A stretch of 38,652 bases of DNA, from assembly GCA_903896925.1 (NCBI GenBank), contig CAITZM010000139.1, positions 1 to 38,652 of the forward strand, read 5' to 3'. Made by a program: the position numbers and the translations under genes. Below are positions 24,617 to 33,316 of this stretch, in pieces; the first letter of the stretch is position 1, and every line of letters begins with the position of its first letter. The DNA is from an uncultured Lentisphaerota bacterium (lineage in GTDB: Bacteria; Verrucomicrobiota; Kiritimatiellia; CAIQIC01). The notes under the pieces are model-generated. The model did no database searches and had not been told where the DNA came from. It saw nothing but the letters and a program-made list of their open reading frames with translations.

Positions 24617-27487
24617 ATGAAGAACATGCTGCTGGTTGGGTTGGCGGTGTCGGGCCTGGCGGCCAGCGCCGCACAGGTGGAGACGTGGCCGGAGCAGAAG
24701 AAAGTGGGCGCGCCGGGGCTGGCCGCACCACAGGCCGCTGATCTGCGTCCGCATCCGGCCAACCGCGCCGCGGCGGACAAGGCCGCGAAGCTTTTGACGC
24801 GGACGGTCTCCGACGAACCGGCGCGGCTCGACGCCCGCGCCGACGGTGCGTGGACGCTCGCCGCCGGCTGGCGCATGGTGGCTGCGGGCGACGAGGTCAG
24901 GGAGGCCGCCGCGCTGGCGACGCCGGGTCAATGCGTGCTGCCGTGGCCCATCGCCCTTGTGCCCGGCACAGCGCTCGGCACGCTGGTGGCGAACGGCGTC
25001 TATCCCGACCCCTACTTCGGCCTCAACAATCTCTCCATCCCGGAAAAGCTCTGCCGTCAGGCTTATTGGTATCGCCTCGAATTCCCGACCCCTGACCTGA
25101 ACGGGCGCGGCGCGACACTGCTGTTCAATGGCGTGAATTACTCGGCGGAGTATTGGCTGAACGGACAGAAGCTCGGCACCTCGAAGGGCGCTTTCATCCG
25201 CGCTACGTTCGAGGTCGGCCCGTTGCTGAAGCCGGCGGGCGGGCTGAACGCGCTCGCCGTCCGCGTTTCTCCGCCGCCCCACCCCGGCATTCCACACGAG
25301 CAATCCATCAAGGACGGCGCCGGCCCGAACGGCGGCGAGATGTGCCTGGACGGACCGACCTTCATCGCCTGTGAGGGTTGGGACTGGGTGCCCGGCATCC
25401 GCGACCGCAACACGGGCCTGTGGCAGGACGTGGTGCTGCGGCCGCACGGTGCCATCGTGCTCGGCGACCCGCAGGTGGTGACGAAGCTGCCCCTGCCGCA
25501 AGTCGCACCCGCCGCGCTCAGCATCAGCGTCGAAGCTACGAACCTCTCCGACCAACCGCAGTCCGGCGTGCTGACCGCAGCCGTCGAGGGCTTGGAGCCA
25601 CTCAAGCTCAATGTCTCGCTCGCGCCACGCGAGAAGAAGCTGCTCAAGCTCGACGCGCTCTCCGTCGTCCAGCCGCGCCTGTGGTGGCCCAACGGCTACG
25701 GCCAGCCGGAACTCTATAACCTGAAGCTCGCGCTGGCTGGCGCGGACGGCAAAGTTTCCGATCAGAAGATGACGCGCTTCGGCATCCGCGAAGTGACCTA
25801 CGAACTGAGCGCGCTCGATCCGCAGGGAAAAATCCGGCGTGTCGAGTTCGCGCCCACGGCCGCGGGCGACCAGATGGTGGTGGACCACCGGCATCAGGCG
25901 ACGGTGAAGACCAAGGACGGCTTCATGCCGTCGCTGACCGCGGCGGGCGCGGCCTCGCCCGCGCTGACGGCAGCGTCTGACACGCGCACCGCGCCGTTCC
26001 TCACGGTGAAGGTGAACGGCCAGCGCGTCGTCTGCAAGGGCGGCAACTGGGGCATGGATGACGGCATGAAGCGGGTCAGCCGTGCGCGGCTGGAGCCGTT
26101 CATCCGCCTGCACCGCGACGCGCACTGCACGATGATCCGCAACTGGTGCGGGCAGAGCATGGAGGAGGACCTGTTCGCGCTGTGCGACGAATACGGCCTG
26201 ATGGTCTGGAACGAGTTCTGGATCTCGACGCAGGACTACAACATGGAGCCGGCCGACGCCGCGCTGTTCCTCGACAACGCCCGCGACTGCATCCAGCGTT
26301 TCCGCACCCATCCGAGCATCGTGCTCTGGTGCGCGCGCAACGAGGGCATGCCGCCGCCGGCGATCAACACCGGCCTCGACGAGCTGATCCGCCAGCACGA
26401 CGGCACGCGCTACTACCAGCCGACCTCGCGCACCGTGAGCCTGCTCAACAGCGGGCCGTGGAAGCACACCGACCCGGCGGACTACTTCACGAAAATCGGC
26501 CGCGGCTTCAGCACCGAGGTCGGCCTGCCCTCGATGCCGACGATTGACGCGCTGCGCGCGATGATGCCCGAGGCCGACCTCTGGCCGGTCAGCGACACCT
26601 GGGCCTACCACGACTGGCACCAGAGCGGCGGCGGCGACGTGCACGCGTTCGATGCCGACCTCGCGAGGCGCTTCGGCGTGCCCGGCGACCTGGCCGACTA
26701 CGTCCGCAAAGCGCAAATGCTCCATTACGAGAATCACCGCGCCTCCTTCGAGGGTTTGAATGCCTGTCTCTGGAAGCCCGGCACCGGCCGGTTGCTCTGG
26801 ATGACGCAGCCCGCCTGGCCGAGCACGATGTGGCAGATCCTGTCCAGCGACTACGACACCGCCGGCGCCTTCTACGGGGTGCAGAAGGCGTGCGAGCCGC
26901 TCCACGTCCAGCTGAACCTGCCGGACTTCACGCTCTCCGCGGTCAACAACACCCTCGTCAAAATTACGGGCGCGAAACTCACCGCCAAGGTGCTCGGCCT
27001 CGGCGGGAAAGTTTTGTGGAGCCAGGACGCCACGCTCGATCTGCCCGCGAACGAAACCACCACGGGCGCCAAGGTCGAGTGGCCCGCCGGCGTCGACGTA
27101 TGCTTCCTGAAGCTGGAACTGCGCGACGCCGCCGGGAAATTGCTCTCCGACAACTTCTACTGGCACGGCGCGAAGCCGGAGGCACTCCTCAAACTGAACG
27201 ACCTGCCGCCCGTCGAACTCAAGGCGCAGGCCAAGGTCGTGGGCAAGCAGGTCGAAGTGACGCTTAAGAACCCCTCGGCCAGCGTCGCGCTGATGACGCA
27301 CCTCGTGTTGCGCGACGCCGCCGGCCAGCGCGTGCTGCCCGCCTACGCCAGCGAAAACTATGTCTCGCTGCTGCCGGGTGAAACGCGGACGCTGACCATC
27401 GAGTCGCCGAACCTCCCCGCCGCGCCGCAACTCACCGCCGACGGCTGGAACATCTTGCCGCTGAACGTCACCGTCGCACCGCAATAA
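24617..27487 (+). CDS. secreted glycoside hydrolase family 2 enzyme
   Basis: A 956-residue exported GH2-clan protein with signal peptide MKNMLLVGLAVSGLAASA. A jelly-roll sugar-binding domain (FNGVNYSAEYWLNGQKLG) leads into Ig-like domains (LWWPNGYGQPELYNLKLAL). The TIM barrel carries VKVNGQRVVCKGGNWGMDDG and MIRNWCGQSMEEDLFALCDEYG, then the predicted acid/base Glu576 in LWCARNEG and nucleophile Glu634 in STEVGLPSMP. Ig-like domains follow. The layout and GGNWG/NWCGQ motifs are like exo-beta-glucosaminidase, mannosidase and mannosylglycoprotein endo-type GH2 enzymes rather than LacZ. AAGGAG eight bases upstream fixes the start. The next gene follows by 19 nt and is probably co-transcribed. The exact substrate is open. 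Confidence 0.88.
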   Translation: MKNMLLVGLAVSGLAASAAQVETWPEQKKVGAPGLAAPQAADLRPHPANRAAADKAAKLLTRTVSDEPARLDARADGAWTLAAGWRMVAAGDEVREAAALATPGQCVLPWPIALVPGTALGTLVANGVYPDPYFGLNNLSIPEKLCRQAYWYRLEFPTPDLNGRGATLLFNGVNYSAEYWLNGQKLGTSKGAFIRATFEVGPLLKPAGGLNALAVRVSPPPHPGIPHEQSIKDGAGPNGGEMCLDGPTFIACEGWDWVPGIRDRNTGLWQDVVLRPHGAIVLGDPQVVTKLPLPQVAPAALSISVEATNLSDQPQSGVLTAAVEGLEPLKLNVSLAPREKKLLKLDALSVVQPRLWWPNGYGQPELYNLKLALAGADGKVSDQKMTRFGIREVTYELSALDPQGKIRRVEFAPTAAGDQMVVDHRHQATVKTKDGFMPSLTAAGAASPALTAASDTRTAPFLTVKVNGQRVVCKGGNWGMDDGMKRVSRARLEPFIRLHRDAHCTMIRNWCGQSMEEDLFALCDEYGLMVWNEFWISTQDYNMEPADAALFLDNARDCIQRFRTHPSIVLWCARNEGMPPPAINTGLDELIRQHDGTRYYQPTSRTVSLLNSGPWKHTDPADYFTKIGRGFSTEVGLPSMPTIDALRAMMPEADLWPVSDTWAYHDWHQSGGGDVHAFDADLARRFGVPGDLADYVRKAQMLHYENHRASFEGLNACLWKPGTGRLLWMTQPAWPSTMWQILSSDYDTAGAFYGVQKACEPLHVQLNLPDFTLSAVNNTLVKITGAKLTAKVLGLGGKVLWSQDATLDLPANETTTGAKVEWPAGVDVCFLKLELRDAAGKLLSDNFYWHGAKPEALLKLNDLPPVELKAQAKVVGKQVEVTLKNPSASVALMTHLVLRDAAGQRVLPAYASENYVSLLPGETRTLTIESPNLPAAPQLTADGWNILPLNVTVAPQ

Positions 27488-27506
27488 GCGCCGAAAGGAG
27501 CCCAGC

Positions 27507-28529
27507 ATGCAACCGAACCCAAGCCCAGATCGCCGCAGTTTTCTCAAGCTCATGTGCGCGGGCACGGTGGTCGCCGCCGGCGCGGCAGGCGCCGACACGC
27601 CGGCCGCCGCGCCCGCCGCCAAAACCGCGGCGGCGATGCCCAAGGGCAAAATCGGAAACATGGAGATGGGCCGGCTGATGCTGGGCACCAACCACATCAC
27701 CTTCTACATGCACAGCCGCGACCTGCGCTACGTGAACGACCTGTCACGCCACTACAATACCGACGCAAAAATCTTCGACACCTTCGCCGCCGCCGAGGCC
27801 AGCGGTGTGGATACGTTCATCACCCACTCCGACCCGAAGATCGAGAAGCTGTTCTGCGAATATCGCAACCGGCGCGGCGGCAAAATGAATTGGATCGTCG
27901 CGCCCTGGTTCAGCGCCGAGGGTCTGGTGAAAGATGTGGACGCCTACAAGCGCATCGTGCCGCAACTGGTGAACAGCGGCGTGGACGCGCTCTATGTGCC
28001 GGGGATGCTGGCCGGCCCGCTGGTGAACCAGGGCAAGGGTGCGCTGGTGGGCGAACTGCTTGAGGTCCTCAAGGCCACCGGCCTGCCCGCCGGCATCAGC
28101 AGCCACGGCCTGGATGTGGTCCAGTACTGCGAGAATCAAAAGCTCCCGGTGGACTTCTACGTGAAGACCTTCCACCACCTCAAGTATCCCACCGCGCCCA
28201 AGCCGGAAGAGCTGGCGAAACTGCGCCAGAACCAGGAGCGCCACCCCAACAGCGACCTCAAGGCCGACTACGCCGAAGTGCCGGGCTATTGGTGTGGCAA
28301 CCCGGAGGAGACGGCGGAATTCATGAAGGGCGTGACCAAGCCCTGGATCGCCTTCAAGGTGATGGCGGCCGGCGCCATCACGCCGCGCGACGGCTTCAAG
28401 CACGCCTACAGCAATGGCGCGGACTTCATCCTCGCCGGGATGTTCGACTTCCAGGTTGCCGAGGATGCGCAGATCGCCCGCGACGTGCTCGCGTCCCTCA
28501 AGACCCGTCCGCGCCCGTGGCACGGCTGA
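27507..28529 (+). CDS. Tat-exported TIM-barrel-like protein of unknown function
   Basis: A 340-residue protein with twin-arginine signal DRRSFLKLMCAGTVVAAGAAG (residues 8-28). The body resembles an aldo-keto-reductase-like or other TIM-barrel fold: MEMGRLMLGTNHITF, DTFAAAEASGVDTFITH, VNSGVDALYVPGML, WIAFKVMAAGAITPRDGF and a final NGADFILAGMFDFQVAED. The catalytic Asp-Tyr-Lys-His set of AKRs is not evident, so no reaction is assigned. The start has AAAGGAG eight bases upstream. It follows the GH2 gene by 19 nt, which suggests a joint role in sugar processing in the periplasm. It is recognised as a family type often seen with glycan-utilisation genes in these phyla, without a known substrate. 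Confidence 0.7.
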   Translation: MQPNPSPDRRSFLKLMCAGTVVAAGAAGADTPAAAPAAKTAAAMPKGKIGNMEMGRLMLGTNHITFYMHSRDLRYVNDLSRHYNTDAKIFDTFAAAEASGVDTFITHSDPKIEKLFCEYRNRRGGKMNWIVAPWFSAEGLVKDVDAYKRIVPQLVNSGVDALYVPGMLAGPLVNQGKGALVGELLEVLKATGLPAGISSHGLDVVQYCENQKLPVDFYVKTFHHLKYPTAPKPEELAKLRQNQERHPNSDLKADYAEVPGYWCGNPEETAEFMKGVTKPWIAFKVMAAGAITPRDGFKHAYSNGADFILAGMFDFQVAEDAQIARDVLASLKTRPRPWHG

Positions 28530-28584
28530 CAAACGCGGAGGGAAGTTATTGACGCTGATTCAGCTGACAGCTTATCTCCTTTAG

Positions 28585-28604
28585 CCGCACTCGTGCGAGT
28601 GCGG
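28585..28604. repeat. 20-bp inverted repeat in the gap before the symporter gene
   Basis: CCGCACTCGTGCGAGTGCGG has two 9-nt arms around TG. It is 56 nt after the TIM-barrel gene and 211 nt before the symporter start. There is no T-run, so it is a weak terminator candidate at best. The rest of 28530-28815 shows no gene. Confidence 0.5.
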
Positions 28605-28815
28605 CCACACTGAACCAAACCGCGCTCGTCCCACCCATGCGCCAGGATGGGTACGAGAACAATCTTGCATCCGGAGGGCTGCTGGTTTTCAATCGCCGGA
28701 CTGAACACATGACGACCCACAGAGAACATGACCTCACGCTGCCGCGCTGCGTTGCGGTCCGTCCGGTGTGGCCTACCGGGGCCAGCCAACGCCTTCCCGG
28801 GACATCGCCGACTCC

Positions 28816-30117
28816 ATGACCGCACCTGACTCCAAGAAACCGTGGTACCGCATCCTCTATGTGCAGGTGCTGCTGGCGGTGGCCGCCGGGATTCTGGTCG
28901 GCTGTTTCTACCCTGATTTCGGCAAAGCGCTCAAGCCGCTGGGCGACGCGTTCATCAAGCTGATCAAATTGATCATCGCCCCGATCATTTTCTGCACCGT
29001 GGTCCACGGCATCGCCTCCATGGGCAGCCTGAAGAAGCTCGGCCGTATCGGGGGCAAAAGCCTGCTGTACTTCGAAGTGGTCTCCACGCTGGCGTTGTTC
29101 ATCGGGTTGCTGGTGGTGAATATCATGAAGCCCGGCGTCGGGTTCAACATCGACCCCGCCACGCTCGATCCCTCCATCAGCCAGGGCTACCTCCAGAAGG
29201 CCCAGGCGCTCAGCACCACGGATTTCCTCCTCAACCTGATCCCCCAGACCTTCGTGGGCGCGTTCGTGTCCGGCGACCTGCTGCAGGTGCTGCTGGTGTC
29301 CCTGCTGACCGCCCTGGCCCTCTCCGCCATGGGGACGAAGGGCGAGCCCTTGCTGCGCGGAGTGGCCTACGCGTCCCAATTGTTCTTCGCCGTGCTGCAC
29401 CTGATCGTCAAGGCGGCGCCCATCGGGGCCTTCGGTGCCATGGCCTTCACCGTCGGCAGCTACGGGCTGGCCTCGCTCAACCGACTGCTGGCGTTGATGG
29501 CCTCGTTCTACATGACGGCGGGGCTGTTCGTGGTCGTGGTGCTGGGCCTGATCGCCTGGGCCAGCGGGTTTTCCATCTTCCGCTTTCTGGCCTACATCAA
29601 GGAGGAGATCTTCCTGGTGCTCGGCACCAGCTCCTCGGAAACGGCGCTGCCCGGCATGATCGAAAAGATGAAGCGGCTGGGTTGCAGCGATTCCACAGTG
29701 GGCCTCGTGATCCCGACGGGCTACAGCTTCAACCTGGACGGCACGAACATCTACATGGCGATGGCCGCCGTCTTCCTGGCGCAGGCGACCAACACCCCGC
29801 TCGACCTGCGGCACCAGTTGAGCCTGCTTCTCGTGGCCATGATCACCTCGAAGGGCGCCAGCGGTGTGACCGGCGCAGGCTTTGTGACGCTGGCCGCCAC
29901 GCTGGCCGTGGTGCCCGGCGTGCCGGTCGCCTCGCTGGCGCTGCTGGTGGGCATCGACCGGTTCATGAGCGAATGCCGCGCCATCACCAACCTGATCGGC
30001 AATGGCGTGGCCACGGTGGTGATCAGCCGCTGGGAAAAAGAAGTATCCAAGGCGACGCTGAACGCCAACCTGCGGCAACCGCAACCGCTCATTGGCAGCG
30101 GCGGCGGCAAGGGCTGA
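28816..30117 (+). CDS. dicarboxylate/amino acid:cation symporter (DctA/GltP type)
   Basis: A 433-residue inner-membrane carrier of the DAACS family, importing C4-dicarboxylates or acidic amino acids with protons or sodium. Seen: [16 protein letters not shown] near the N-terminus; the re-entrant loop HP1 [10 protein letters not shown]; the family hallmark [20 protein letters not shown]2 [13 protein letters not shown]; and [25 protein letters not shown] in the last helix. The length fits DctA (about 430). The ATG at 28816 immediately precedes [14 protein letters not shown] and the first membrane helix; upstream in-frame codons come from intergenic sequence. The ribosome-binding site is weak. 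It is a single gene, with a repeat-filled space on its right. Confidence 0.92.
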   Translation: MTAPDSKKPWYRILYVQVLLAVAAGILVGCFYPDFGKALKPLGDAFIKLIKLIIAPIIFCTVVHGIASMGSLKKLGRIGGKSLLYFEVVSTLALFIGLLVVNIMKPGVGFNIDPATLDPSISQGYLQKAQALSTTDFLLNLIPQTFVGAFVSGDLLQVLLVSLLTALALSAMGTKGEPLLRGVAYASQLFFAVLHLIVKAAPIGAFGAMAFTVGSYGLASLNRLLALMASFYMTAGLFVVVVLGLIAWASGFSIFRFLAYIKEEIFLVLGTSSSETALPGMIEKMKRLGCSDSTVGLVIPTGYSFNLDGTNIYMAMAAVFLAQATNTPLDLRHQLSLLLVAMITSKGASGVTGAGFVTLAATLAVVPGVPVASLALLVGIDRFMSECRAITNLIGNGVATVVISRWEKEVSKATLNANLRQPQPLIGSGGGKG

Positions 30118-30168
30118 GGCAGGGGCGCAGTCTTTAGCAGGTCGGGAATTTTACAAGAGTTCGGATGC

Positions 30169-30303
30169 GACAGAATCATTGAGGGCAGAATCATTAGAAT
30201 TCGAGAGAATGTATACCGCCGAGTGTAATGCCGCGCCCCACCCTTGCGATCAAGGTCAAAGGCTCATCCGCTTCCCCACATTCTGCCGTCAATAATTCTG
30301 TCG
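30169..30303. mobile_element. MITE-like element with 24-nt inverted ends (family G)
   Basis: The left end GACAGAATCATTGAGGGCAG (30169 onward) and the right end, CTGCCGTCAATAATTCTGTC read inwards from 30303, are inverted copies agreeing at about 21 of 24 positions. The 135-nt unit has no coding capacity. Related tandem units lie at 13055-13080. No clear target-site duplication is seen, so mobility is inferred from structure only. Confidence 0.45.
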
Positions 30304-30396
30304 TTCCTGCTGCGCCTTAGCAGCATCAGAAAGCACCGAAGCAGTCTTTGCGTGGAGGGACGCGTTCCGTCGCGTCCGTTTCTGGTTACTTCCTGC

Positions 30397-30445
30397 TGTA
30401 GCGGCGGTCTGCGACCGCCGTCGGCGGCCATAGGCCGCCGCTACA
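30397..30445. repeat. repeat family A, copy with best symmetry
   Basis: TGTAGCGGCGGTCTGCGACC and its mirror GGCCGCCGCTACA surround a CGCCGTCGGCGGCC centre, giving a long GC-rich stem. Homologous to 6606-6654. It is part of the gene-free 30118-30804 stretch, which holds families G, A, B and C. Confidence 0.8.
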
Positions 30446-30537
30446 GTTTCAAACATGGGAGCCAGAATTCCTGTTTTCCTTATTTCCTCATCAAGAAACG
30501 TCTCCTCAAGTCACCAACCGACCTCATAGACCATTTT

Positions 30538-30610
30538 GTGGGCGGGAGCTCCTGCTCCCGCGTTCATCAGCTTGTTGTTGTAATTTGCGGGAGCAGGAAC
30601 TCCCGCCCAC
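30538..30610. repeat. repeat family B, copy with best symmetry
   Basis: GTGGGCGGGAGCTCCTGCTC on the left and GAGCAGGAACTCCCGCCCAC on the right form a near-perfect 20-bp stem around an AT-richer centre. Homologous to 6757-6838 and 13211-13283. Confidence 0.85.
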
Positions 30611-30676
30611 AAGCAAGGGACCATCGGCTGGAGTGCAAGGCTTGCCCTCCGTTTTGTTCTGCTGCCTTGCCTCTTC

Positions 30677-30750
30677 TGTAGGGGCGCAGCTTGCTGCGCC
30701 CAATGTGTTCGGGACGCGGAACGAACGGGCGCAGCAAGCTGCACCCCTAC
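30677..30750. repeat. repeat family C, copy 1
   Basis: TGTAGGGGCGCAGCTTGCTG at one end and its inverse GCAGCAAGCTGCACCCCTAC at the other surround GCGCCCAATGTGTTCGGGAC and GGAACGAAC. Related elements are at 31927-32004 and 33024-33090. It ends 54 nt before the GH99-like gene, so it lies in that gene's leader or promoter region. Confidence 0.85.
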
Positions 30751-30804
30751 CGCCAGCGGCTTTTCCGCTTTGTCCGCGCCCGGCGCATCGGTAGACTTCG
30801 CGCG

Positions 30805-31920
30805 ATGAAAACTGTCGCCTCCCTTTTGGTGGTCGCCGCGCTGCATGCGCCGCTGCTGGCTGCGCCCGAGCCGGCGCGCGACACACTGGTCGGCATCAAC
30901 TACTTCGCCGGCTGGTGGGAGGAGCTACCGAACAAATGGCACGGGCATGGCTGGACGGCGCAGGAGCCTGACTGGCGTCCGCAACACCCCGAGCGCGTAC
31001 CGGTTCTCGGCTGCTACAACGATCAGGCGACGATGGATCGCGAGATCGCCGCCGCCGCCGGGCATGGCGTGGATTTCTTTTCCATCCTCTGGTATTTCGC
31101 GCCGTCCGGGGGCAAGCACGCGGCCGATGTGCCGCGGCTCAACCGCGGATTAACTCATTTCGAGCGCTCCACCAACGCGCCGCAGCTGAAGTTCATGGTC
31201 GAGTACTGCAACCACGCGGACTTCAGCGCGGTCACCGATGCGGAATGGTCCGCGTGTCTCCAGGTGTGGCTTGCGACGCTGCGGCATCCGAGTTATCTGC
31301 GCGTCGGCCACCGGCTCGTCTTCAAGATTCACGACGCGCACCAGTTCTGGATGAAGAACGGGCAGGACCTCGCGCGCTGCCGTGCGCGTCTCGAGCAGCT
31401 GCGTACGGCCGTGCGCGAGGCGGGACTCGGCGAGATGCTGATCGGCGGCGGGGTCATGAGCCGCACCGACGTGAAGAGCGGCCAATACATCGCCCAGGTT
31501 TTCGACTTCACCGCCACCTACATGTCCATCCCGCCGGTGGAAGTCCGCGAGCAGGCACATCCCTACACCTTGCTGGCCGCCGAAGCGCGCGCAGCCCGCG
31601 CGCACCACGCGGCCGATGCCCTTCCGTGGGTGCCCTATCTCGCCGCCGGCTGGAATCCGCGGCCGTGGACGCATCCCGGGGCTGATCCCAATCACCGGCG
31701 CTTTTTCTCCTTCCCCACGCGCGCGGAGTGGACCGCGGAACTGCGCCAGTTGCGCGCCGACTTCCAGCGCTACCCCACCCTCGGCCTGCCGCTGCCCGAC
31801 GGCGGCCGCCAGAAAATCTGCACCATCTACGCGTGGAACGAATTTGGCGAGGGCGGCATCATGGCCCCCACCCAGGCCGAGGGCGCCATGAAGCTCGAAG
31901 GCCTGAAGGAAGTGCGTTGA
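30805..31920 (+). CDS. secreted GH99/WbsX-like glycosidase
   Basis: A 371-residue exported TIM-barrel protein with signal peptide MKTVASLLVVAALHAPLLAA. It begins LVGINYFAGWW, as do GH99-like/WbsX-type proteins, and continues with GHGVDFFSILWYF, FMVEYCNHADF and FDFTATYMSIPP. It ends with TIYAWNEFGEGGIMAPTQ, the WNE-x-x-EGG block that carries the presumed catalytic glutamates. GH99 enzymes are endo-alpha-mannosidases or mannanases; the WbsX-like branch is largely uncharacterised, so the substrate is open. The ATG at 30805 follows the end of the family C repeat; longer in-frame versions would read through the repeat. Both flanks are family C repeats. Confidence 0.8.
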   Translation: MKTVASLLVVAALHAPLLAAPEPARDTLVGINYFAGWWEELPNKWHGHGWTAQEPDWRPQHPERVPVLGCYNDQATMDREIAAAAGHGVDFFSILWYFAPSGGKHAADVPRLNRGLTHFERSTNAPQLKFMVEYCNHADFSAVTDAEWSACLQVWLATLRHPSYLRVGHRLVFKIHDAHQFWMKNGQDLARCRARLEQLRTAVREAGLGEMLIGGGVMSRTDVKSGQYIAQVFDFTATYMSIPPVEVREQAHPYTLLAAEARAARAHHAADALPWVPYLAAGWNPRPWTHPGADPNHRRFFSFPTRAEWTAELRQLRADFQRYPTLGLPLPDGGRQKICTIYAWNEFGEGGIMAPTQAEGAMKLEGLKEVR

Positions 31921-31926
31921 GCAAGT

Positions 31927-32004
31927 GATAGGAGCGCAGGCTCGCCTGCGCCCGTTCGTGTTGGTTGCGACACGCATTGGGCGCAGCAAGACTGCGCCCC
32001 TACA
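31927..32004. repeat. repeat family C, copy 2
   Basis: GATAGGAGCGCAGGCTCGCC and GCGCAGCAAGACTGCGCCCC with final TACA form the arms, with GTTCGTGTTGGTTGCGACAC in the middle. It begins 7 nt after the GH99-like stop and may act as its transcript end by folding, but there is no T-run. Confidence 0.7.
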
Positions 32005-32040
32005 GTTTGATTCCTAGCCTTCGCTGCCCCAGCATCACGG

Positions 32041-32841
32041 CTATCGCTTTCTTATTCTCCGAGCGAACCACCAAATAATCCCGCAGCAGGACACCAGCAC
32101 GCCGAGGGCACTCGGAATAACAATCCATGGCGTCCAAGTGCGAGGCTGTACCCGTTTCTGCAATTTTTCAATTTCCGCAGATATGTTGTCTAAATAAGCG
32201 ACCTTCCATTCTGGGATCTTAACAGAAGCATTGCTGCCATTCATTTCCCTCGCTAGGTCCTCCCAACCACGCCGTTCCGCCATGTATCTGGCTGGCTCAT
32301 TCGTTTTCTGATCGAGATGAATGCGCTTCATTTCCTTCAGCGTATCCTCATCGCCAACTCTCGACAGACCCCTCGCAGCATCCTGCTTGCACTGCAAATA
32401 TCTACTATTAGCCATTATATCCAATAAAAGAGGGATGTCCTCATGCGTGCAGCATTTCGCCAGCAACGGAGTTACGCTTTCATTGAGCCCTCTATCATTG
32501 AAAGCGGTCTTCTGCCATGCGCCAAGAGCAGTTTTACGATACGCGGCTACACCGGCACCCGTGCCCATCTTCCGTTCTATAATGTGACAGGCTGGAATCA
32601 AAACATAGCGACTATGTGTCTCATCGATGATCTCTTCTAAAAGCTTGAAGCTCTCTGGCCAGGACGCATTTATCGCATCATACATGCGTTTTGTTTTTTC
32701 CCGATCTTCGGCGTTCTGCAGGTCATTGTCATTGGTGAGATAGTTAAAGAGATCGGCTTTCGTGATGACAACGCTGACCTTCTCTTGCGCGGTTACTGCG
32801 ACGGCCATAACCGTTAAAAGCGCAACTATCATGCATCTCAT
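32041..32841 (-). CDS. exported HEAT-like protein with C-terminal membrane anchor
   Basis: A 266-residue protein of unknown function. It has an N-terminal signal peptide (MRCMIVALLTVMAVAVTAQ). A helical region around 60-200 contains ESVTPLLAKCCTHEDIPLLL and DAARGLSRVGDEDTLKEM, which reads like HEAT/armadillo repeats (PBS-lyase style). A short coiled segment (AEIEKLQKRV) is followed by a C-terminal membrane helix (WIVIPSALGVLVSCCGIIWW) and a basic tail. It would sit in the periplasm anchored by its C-terminus. Base composition is clearly lower in GC than all neighbours, suggesting recent acquisition. The only gene on the minus strand in this part, it is isolated, with repeats on both sides. 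The start choice is uncertain (two nearby ATGs). Confidence 0.65.
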   Translation of the reverse strand: MRCMIVALLTVMAVAVTAQEKVSVVITKADLFNYLTNDNDLQNAEDREKTKRMYDAINASWPESFKLLEEIIDETHSRYVLIPACHIIERKMGTGAGVAAYRKTALGAWQKTAFNDRGLNESVTPLLAKCCTHEDIPLLLDIMANSRYLQCKQDAARGLSRVGDEDTLKEMKRIHLDQKTNEPARYMAERRGWEDLAREMNGSNASVKIPEWKVAYLDNISAEIEKLQKRVQPRTWTPWIVIPSALGVLVSCCGIIWWFARRIRKR

Positions 32842-33023
32842 TTTGTGCTCATGCTTTCACGGACGCGTGCAAGCATTGCGAACGAAATTGCTTTGCCTTG
32901 CCACGCTCATGTCCTTTTGCGGTCATGATTGATGCTAGCACCGCTAGCTTGATTCCGCCATACTAGTGTGCGTGTTTGTCGAACCGCAGCTTAGCCCCAA
33001 AGGCAGGTTTTATGAGGCGCTCC

Positions 33024-33090
33024 TGTAGGGGCGCAGGCTCGCTGCGCCCAATGTGTTCGGGGCGCGGAACTAACGGGCGCAGGCGAAGCC
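33024..33090. repeat. repeat family C, copy 3 (right arm truncated)
   Basis: TGTAGGGGCGCAGGCTCGCT, then GCGCCCAATGTGTTCGGGGC and GGAACTAACGGGCGCAGGCG. It matches copy 1 closely but loses the terminal CCCCTACA. No gene is seen in 32842-33316 apart from repeats; a small inverted repeat GCTAGC-ACC-GCTAGC is at 32934-32948. Confidence 0.75.
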
Positions 33091-33205
33091 AGAGAAACGG
33101 TATTCAATCTGGCTGGCTGGGAGGGGCGGTGGCTCACCGCCCCGCATAGGACAGCCGTCATGCCTTCAACGCAGACGCGCAACGCCCACGCCCAACGTTT
33201 CTACT

Positions 33206-33234
33206 ACGGCGGCAGGAATGCCGCCGCTCCCAGC
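33206..33234. repeat. short hairpin repeat family E
   Basis: ACGGCGGCAGGAATGCCGCC followed by GCTCCCAGC. Its inverse complement resembles the left part of the family D element at 36377 (CTGGGAGCGGCGGCATTC). It can form a GGCGGCA/TGCCGCC hairpin 83 nt before the GH31 gene. Confidence 0.6.
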
Positions 33235-33316
33235 TATTCCTGAATCATCCCAACCTCAAAGAACTCGACGGAACCTGCATTGACGTTCACCGGGGCCGCC
33301 CTCTATCATCGCTCCC

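Noticed and set aside
24425..27700. A 1091-codon open frame on the minus strand opposite the GH2 gene
   Set aside because: It mirrors high-GC codons of a clear GH2 enzyme, has no recognisable domain or ribosome-binding site, and is Arg/Ala/Gly-rich as antisense frames are.
30118..30804. Small frames in the gap before the GH99-like gene
   Set aside because: They read through repeat families G, A, B and C and have no ribosome-binding sites or domains.
32934..32948. GCTAGC-ACC-GCTAGC as an operator for the HEAT-like gene
   Set aside because: It is short, a single occurrence, about 90 nt from the start and without adjacent promoter elements.
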